A stretch of 51,227 nucleotides of DNA from Nitrospirota bacterium. Its GTDB lineage: Bacteria > Nitrospirota > Thermodesulfovibrionia > UBA6902. The notes under the pieces were generated by a model. The model worked only from the letters and a program-made list of their open reading frames with translations. It was not told where the DNA came from and made no database searches. A program made the translations under genes and the position numbers. Positions within the stretch are counted from its first letter, which is position 1, and every line of letters begins with the position of its first letter. Location of the stretch: positions 1 to 51,227 of the forward strand of contig PIVU01000005.1 in the NCBI GenBank assembly GCA_003354025.1. The letters run 5' to 3'. Below are positions 47,304 through 51,227 of this stretch, piece by piece.

Positions 47304-47482
47304 AAACAATTTATCAATTACTCGAAGCCGATTATAGTAGATGTTCAAAGTGTTATGGTCATAATGAAGACCCATGTAAAACATGTGAACAAACATCAAT
47401 CTTTATCCTGCATCTACAGGACAAGATCAAATGCTTGTCAGCAATTGTTGCACAAAATCAACTCGATAGAGAGGAGATGTAA
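47300..47482 (+). CDS. Zinc-knuckle 60-residue protein
   Basis: ATGA overlap. CSKCYGHNEDPCKTC (about residues 13-27) is a zinc ribbon/knuckle, then a helix (IFILHLQDKIKCLSAIVAQN). It lies directly before the RecA-like ATPase. A DNA-binding or protein-clamp role is plausible. Confidence 0.7.
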   Translation: MKTIYQLLEADYSRCSKCYGHNEDPCKTCEQTSIFILHLQDKIKCLSAIVAQNQLDREEM

Positions 47483-47484
47483 TA

Positions 47485-48264
47485 ATGAGAAATCGAACAC
47501 CCCTAACTTTTAATTATGACCGTTTCGATCTCAAAATGCTTCTCGCTGGAGGTTCTGGAAGTGGCAAAACTCGCTTCTGTGGAACATACACCAAAGGACC
47601 AATCCATTTCTACATGCTTGATGCGGGAGGAGAATTGGCTCTTGATGGATTACCTAAGCGACCAGATACTTGCCCAATCAGTTGGGATAACTTGTCAGTT
47701 GATACAACTTTCCAAGATGTTTGGGAACTGTTGCAGAAAGATCAGAAGGAAGGACTCTTTGAGCATCTTGCAGAAGTCAATGGTCTTGCAGTACTTCCCG
47801 ATTCCTATACTGCTCTTGCCGAATATGGAGAGCTTGCAATTGGAAAATTATATAATAAAACATTTGCTATTGGAGAAGGTGCAAAGTACAAGATTAGTCC
47901 TAAAACTGATACCTTTACAGTTCATGACTGGGGACAGCTAACTCATTGGAATCGATACATTCTACAATTCATTCGGGAACTTCCTTGTGCAGTGGCCTCA
48001 ACTGTTCACGTTATGGAGCGCACAGATGCGGAAGGAAAGTTCATGGGCAGAGCGCCGGCCGTGACAGGTAGGCTTAGAGACCTCATTGGAAATGGCTATC
48101 ATGAAACCTACTACATGCATCAAGGAGCAGATAAGATATACTATCTCTACATGGAAAAGCATCAAGGATTCCAAGGCAAATCCAGAGCATTTGACATTAA
48201 GAAAATGAAAAATCCTTCAATGGATCTTCTTGCAGATCTCTATATGAAAGGAAAGAGAATATGA
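47485..48264 (+). CDS. Sak4-like/AAA_24 RecA-type ATPase
   Basis: A 259-residue protein with Walker A GGSGSGKT (22-29) and a Walker B-like GLAVLPDSYT (about 100-109), which matches phage RecA-fold single-strand annealing or recombination ATPases of the Sak4 type. A core of RecA length ends near residue 235 with a basic tail. GAGGAGATGTAAT upstream is the ribosome site. Neighbouring genes (PD-(D/E)XK nuclease, DUF669-like protein) support a recombination operon. Confidence 0.8.
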   Translation: MRNRTPLTFNYDRFDLKMLLAGGSGSGKTRFCGTYTKGPIHFYMLDAGGELALDGLPKRPDTCPISWDNLSVDTTFQDVWELLQKDQKEGLFEHLAEVNGLAVLPDSYTALAEYGELAIGKLYNKTFAIGEGAKYKISPKTDTFTVHDWGQLTHWNRYILQFIRELPCAVASTVHVMERTDAEGKFMGRAPAVTGRLRDLIGNGYHETYYMHQGADKIYYLYMEKHQGFQGKSRAFDIKKMKNPSMDLLADLYMKGKRI

Positions 48265-48461
48265 GTGAAGAAAGTTTTCAATCTGAAATTACCAAGATCG
48301 AATTGGACATCCTCTTTATTAAAGCCAGTATCAGTCAGATACAAGAAAGATATAAATTTTTGGAAGGAGAAAGGGAGCGTGAAAGAGAACAATATGAAAG
48401 AATAATTAGAACTCTCTATTCTGAAAGTGGAGATCAGCGAATTGAGACTGAAAAATCTTAA
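48261..48461 (+). CDS. Coiled-coil protein, possibly split with the next frame
   Basis: ATGA overlap start. Heptad-type coiled coil (EITKIELDILFIKASISQIQ; then Glu/Arg repeats EREREREQYERI). The frame stops at 48459-48461 but the coiled coil continues in the +1 frame. The sequence AAATCTTAA at the stop is a possible +1 shift site. Confidence 0.6.
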   Translation: MSEESFQSEITKIELDILFIKASISQIQERYKFLEGEREREREQYERIIRTLYSESGDQRIETEKS

Positions 48462-48558
48462 TTCACAAGAGGAAATTAAAAATCTTAAAGTAGAAATTGA
48501 AGAATTGGAAGGAGAGATTGAAGACCTTGTAAAACAGATTCAAACAGAAATTGATTAA
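48427..48558 (+). CDS. Downstream coiled-coil frame, candidate +1 frameshift extension
   Basis: The +1 frame from about 48427 (GTG) to TAA at 48556-48558 encodes a clean coiled coil (KNLKVEIEELEGEIEDL). No ribosome site was found near the start. A +1 slip at AAA-TCT-TAA would join it to the preceding gene as one coiled coil of about 100 residues. It may instead be a separate gene or a base-calling or assembly indel. Confidence 0.45.
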   Translation: MEISELRLKNLNSQEEIKNLKVEIEELEGEIEDLVKQIQTEID

Positions 48559-48624
48559 TGGAGTTAAAATAGTAACAGATAACAAACTAAATCGACAAAT
48601 TATCAAAATCTAAAGGAGAACCAA

Positions 48625-48987
48625 ATGCAACTACCAGATGTATCAGAAGTACAAGAATTAACTATTGCACCAAAGGGAACTTATGACTTACAAATCACTC
48701 GATTATATGATGATCCTAAAGGAGAATATTTCATCATGAATATTGAAATTCTCGATCAAGTGAATGTGAAGGAGATTGTTAAATTTATGGGAGTCCCAAC
48801 AGGAGAGGACACGCCACAGCAAAAGGGCAGAAAACTCCGAGAATTAAAAGAGCTTGCTAAAGTTCTCAATCTTGACCCAAGCAACATGTCAACCGAACAG
48901 ATCGAACCAGGTGCTACATTTACTTATGCGATATCTGCGGGAAAAGACAAGAATGATATAGAAGTTAATCAAATTTACTTTGCGTAA
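48625..48987 (+). CDS. DUF669-like single-strand-binding-type protein
   Basis: A 120-residue protein. PKGTYDLQITRLYDDPKGEY is followed by a strand pair (FIMNIEILDQVNVKEIVKFM), a helix (QQKGRKLRELKELAKVLNLD) and a C-terminal strand. From memory DUF669 proteins near Sak-type recombinases bind single-strand DNA. The position after the RecA-like ATPase fits. AAAGGAGAACCAA precedes the ATG. Confidence 0.62.
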   Translation: MQLPDVSEVQELTIAPKGTYDLQITRLYDDPKGEYFIMNIEILDQVNVKEIVKFMGVPTGEDTPQQKGRKLRELKELAKVLNLDPSNMSTEQIEPGATFTYAISAGKDKNDIEVNQIYFA

Positions 48988-49003
48988 AAGATAGGAAACT
49001 CTC

Positions 49004-50596
49004 ATGACAAATAGCTCACAATATAAGCCAATAATGAATATGAAACAAGAATATCTTGCTGCAATTATTGCATATCGAAGCGGAAAACCAATTCTCACAC
49101 GAACAGAATTCTTCATGTATTGGAATCAAATCCATGCTGTTGATCCCCACTGGCCTGAACTCTATCCGAAACAAGTACCTGAAAAAGGAACTGACGTCTA
49201 CTCCCATGTCCTGCCACTGTACTCTTTCCACAAAGCTTATGTTGAGGCAGATCTGAAACCGTTTCTGGAACGATTCAAAGATGAAGTGTTAACTATTCAT
49301 CCAAAGCTTATTGGAAATGGCCTAATTAAATATCGATTAGCTGATGACCACTATAGAGTACTTTCAAATGGAGATGGAATCACAGGAAAATGTATCTATA
49401 CCGGAAATGAAAATGAAACACATAGTATTGAAGATCCCGCACCTATACAACCTCTGTTAGCACGAGCACATGATTCATATGAAGTATCAATCGATGAGCT
49501 CTTACACTATACTATTCGACCTCCATATAATATTGATAAGGTGAAGAGAACTCTGGCTGAAATTTGGTATGATAGGGGAGGTATTGAAATGGAAGGTGTA
49601 GTTCTCAAAGTTAGATCTGAGAAACGTCAAATGCTTTCCGGTCACTCTCCAACTCATATCAATTGGGCTCTGTCATGGGAGCCAAAATTTACTCTTAAAT
49701 CTGATAATATCCGTGGCATTCATTGGTATCATAATATCAAATCACAATTCATACCGACGATTGAAACAGAAACAGAAGATCTTGAACTTCCGGATGCAGA
49801 AACTCTTATAGATATGAAAATTGCAATCTGTGATTCTCTTGACCTGTGCTCCGATGGAACGACTTCGCAACCATACATAATGAGAGCACATAGTAGCAAT
49901 CAAACACCTGTTGATGGATTAAAAGTTTGTCCTGATTGTGGAGAGAAACTTGTCTGGATGGATGAACACCTTGAATGTCATGGAGATGATTGCATTCTCC
50001 CACTTGCTAAGCGTCTGAATTACTTCTACTCTCATGATTGTATGAATCTCAAGCGAGTTGGATTGAAATTGATTTGGGAGTTATTGCAGGATAAAGATGT
50101 GAGAAAAATTTTATCGGAAAAACCTTGGTTATTGCTTAGTAAAAATTTTATTGATGATCAAGCATGGGCATGTGAATATACTGACTTAATCCAAGAAAGT
50201 ATTGATAAAGTTTATGGTAAACGAACTGCTGATCATTTTCTAAAAGGACTTCTCGGCTGTGGTCCAGAAGTCTTCAAGCGAGCACAAGCAGATCTCTTTG
50301 ATTTCAAATTTGCTCCATCCGTAATCGACTATGTTCGAACCTACGCCATAACAGGGAAGATTGAAAACCTGGACGACTTCAACCTTGATCTTGCTAAAAA
50401 AAATTGGAAACAACTATCATACGTCCATGCCAATATCGATTATCTCATCATGGGAAAGTTAAAGAAACCTTCATCCAAGCTCTCCCTGGCACAACATTAC
50501 AATATTCAAATTCTAACTGAAGCTTATGTTAAAAATGTTATCTTGAAAGGAAACTCAAATGAAAAATCTACCGAAAATGAAAAAACTAACTGTTGA
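49004..50596 (+). CDS. NAD+-dependent DNA ligase (LigA)-like protein with altered active site
   Basis: The 530-residue layout follows LigA. Residues 20-95 fit the NMN-binding start region; PKLIG (100-104) holds the candidate nucleotide-binding lysine K101, but the usual KxDG has Ile for Asp. SNGDGITGK (121-129) matches RGDG, and EGVVLKV (197-203) motif IV; the WALSWEPKF (221-229) lysine is displaced. C309, C312, C325 and C330 form the zinc finger and LNYFYSHDCMNLKRVGLKL (about 338-356) begins the HhH region. AGGAAACTCTC precedes the ATG. Ligase function is uncertain; a DNA-binding role is possible. Confidence 0.7.
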   Translation: MTNSSQYKPIMNMKQEYLAAIIAYRSGKPILTRTEFFMYWNQIHAVDPHWPELYPKQVPEKGTDVYSHVLPLYSFHKAYVEADLKPFLERFKDEVLTIHPKLIGNGLIKYRLADDHYRVLSNGDGITGKCIYTGNENETHSIEDPAPIQPLLARAHDSYEVSIDELLHYTIRPPYNIDKVKRTLAEIWYDRGGIEMEGVVLKVRSEKRQMLSGHSPTHINWALSWEPKFTLKSDNIRGIHWYHNIKSQFIPTIETETEDLELPDAETLIDMKIAICDSLDLCSDGTTSQPYIMRAHSSNQTPVDGLKVCPDCGEKLVWMDEHLECHGDDCILPLAKRLNYFYSHDCMNLKRVGLKLIWELLQDKDVRKILSEKPWLLLSKNFIDDQAWACEYTDLIQESIDKVYGKRTADHFLKGLLGCGPEVFKRAQADLFDFKFAPSVIDYVRTYAITGKIENLDDFNLDLAKKNWKQLSYVHANIDYLIMGKLKKPSSKLSLAQHYNIQILTEAYVKNVILKGNSNEKSTENEKTNC

Positions 50597-50783
50597 AGTT
50601 GACGAAAACGATTACAATACTGTTGTTCAAAATTGGCAAGTACATGGGCATTTAACAAAACTTCTTCGCAAGGTGTTTAATGATCTGGCAATTCTAATCC
50701 GATCTGGCAAAGGTGGTCAGGTGATTCAATGGATGTATAATTCGAAAGTAATAACAATTGGAGAAAAGAAAGGAAAGCGATAA
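50559..50783 (+). CDS. Possible ribbon-helix-helix-type 74-residue protein
   Basis: GAAAGGAAACTCAA precedes ATG at 50559, inside the ligase-like gene (38-base overlap). The product has a strand (KKLTVEVDEN), a helix (DYNTVVQNWQ), then LTKLLRKVFNDLAIL and a basic end (KVITIGEKKGKR). The strand-helix-helix plan resembles RHH regulators. It is also next to the lysis genes. Function inferred. Confidence 0.55.
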   Translation: MKNLPKMKKLTVEVDENDYNTVVQNWQVHGHLTKLLRKVFNDLAILIRSGKGGQVIQWMYNSKVITIGEKKGKR

Positions 50784-50938
50784 TGGAAGATTATGTAACA
50801 CATAAAGAGATGGTAATAGCAGTGGTTGCTTTATGGTGTACAATAGCAGGGTATGGAAATAGAAATCATTGGTCAGGATCATTATGTTCAACAGTAGGTC
50901 TTGTAGCGTATATAATGTTTCTTTTTTGGAGGTGGTAG
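50783..50938 (+). CDS. Holin-like two-helix membrane protein
   Basis: ATG at 50783 overlaps the previous stop (TAATG). The 51-residue product has a charged start (MEDYVTHKE), helix 1 (MVIAVVALWCTIAG), a short polar turn (GNRNHWSG) and helix 2 (CSTVGLVAYIMFLFW). Two helices with a small loop and both ends likely inside fit class II holins. The spanin-like gene follows after two bases. No endolysin gene was found nearby. Confidence 0.65.
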   Translation: MEDYVTHKEMVIAVVALWCTIAGYGNRNHWSGSLCSTVGLVAYIMFLFWRW

Positions 50939-50940
50939 AG

Positions 50941-51227
50941 ATGAATAAAAGCAGATTAACATTTGACTTTATTTTAGTTGTCATAGCAATCGGAATGATT
51001 ATATTACTTATCCAAGCACAGAGGGAAGATATCGACAAATTCACAGAAATCAATAACCGGATTTCACTCATCAATGCACAGCTTATGGATCTCACTTCGG
51101 ATCTTACCGCTAACTCCGAGAGGGACATCGAACAGACGAAAGTTCTCACTCTTCAGAACCAAGTCTTAATGAAGCACAACAAATTCATACCAACAATCAC
51201 TGCAAAGCTAAAAGAATTCACGGCAAG
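50941..51227 (+). CDS. Spanin-like membrane/coiled-coil protein, N-terminal part (continues at 1..177)
   Basis: ATG at 50941 follows GGAGGTGGTAGAG. Residues about 7-26 form a membrane helix (TFDFILVVIAIGMIILLIQ). A long helical domain follows (REDIDKFTEINNRISLINAQ, LMDLTSDLTANSERDIEQ) and continues over the join to the stop at 175-177, giving 114 residues. Membrane helix plus long periplasmic coiled coil fits i-spanins. Because the circle join falls in it, the window shows the gene in two pieces. Confidence 0.75.
   Translation, partial: MNKSRLTFDFILVVIAIGMIILLIQAQREDIDKFTEINNRISLINAQLMDLTSDLTANSERDIEQTKVLTLQNQVLMKHNKFIPTITAKLKEFTA
51109..51227. repeat. Terminal direct repeat, right copy
   Basis: Identical to bases 1-119. 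See the left copy. It lies within the coding region of the spanin-like gene, which supports a circular-assembly overlap rather than a natural genome end. Confidence 0.93.

Overview
The window is the near-complete genome of a tailed double-stranded DNA phage, A+T-rich by eye. The first and last 119 bases are identical. A 114-codon reading frame runs intact through the join, so the molecule closes into a circle of 51,108 unique bases. The layout is that of a short-tailed (podovirus-type) phage: terminase, portal, scaffold, capsid, connector, nozzle-like protein, fibre-like proteins and a large internal virion protein are present. I see no tape-measure, tube, sheath or baseplate gene and no integrase. 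Shine-Dalgarno sites and sigma70-like promoters point to a bacterial host. The host cannot be named from the sequence; four Sec signal peptides and two spanin-like genes hint at a Gram-negative one.

Layout. Two opposed transcription blocks diverge near 30.6-30.9 kb and meet tail to tail at 7.29 kb. The minus-strand block (30.6 down to 7.3 kb) is the virion module: small and large terminase, three secreted-looking fibre or lectin-like proteins, portal, scaffold, beta-structured capsid-associated proteins, major capsid protein, connector, a repeat fibre, a nozzle-like protein and three to four internal virion proteins. The plus-strand block (30.9 kb through the circle join to 7.3 kb) starts with many tiny early genes and a tRNA/structured-RNA cluster (40.8-43.3 kb). 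DNA metabolism genes follow: nucleotidyltransferase, Fe-S PD-(D/E)XK nuclease, RecA-like ATPase, DUF669-like protein and an NAD-ligase-like protein. A lysis-like set spans the join (50.8-0.35 kb). After it come a uracil-DNA-glycosylase/PolA fusion, a PP2A-like phosphatase, a DUF3987-like replication ATPase and a MazG/DUF1599-like protein.

Control. The clearest regulatory signal is a 16-base operator (consensus ACCAGGAATT then ACCAGT or CCTGGT). It lies between perfect TTGACA and TAATCT boxes with the same geometry at 34.72 and 40.11 kb. A third copy, inverted, lies upstream of the virion-operon promoter in the divergent region. One regulator could therefore switch two early promoters and the late promoter.

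Most unusual content: (1) that three-site operator system; (2) Sec signal peptides on four proteins of the virion operon; (3) a cluster of structured RNAs around four tRNAs (a tRNA-like element with exclusive alternative pairings, a four-helix RNA and a three-way junction RNA, the last two with T-tracts); (4) a modular early gene of three 70-residue repeats with internal start sites, joined by the same A/C-rich linker found between separate genes nearby; (5) a four-member family of small CFACG/CPIxW zinc-type proteins; (6) a LigA-like protein with altered active-site motifs.
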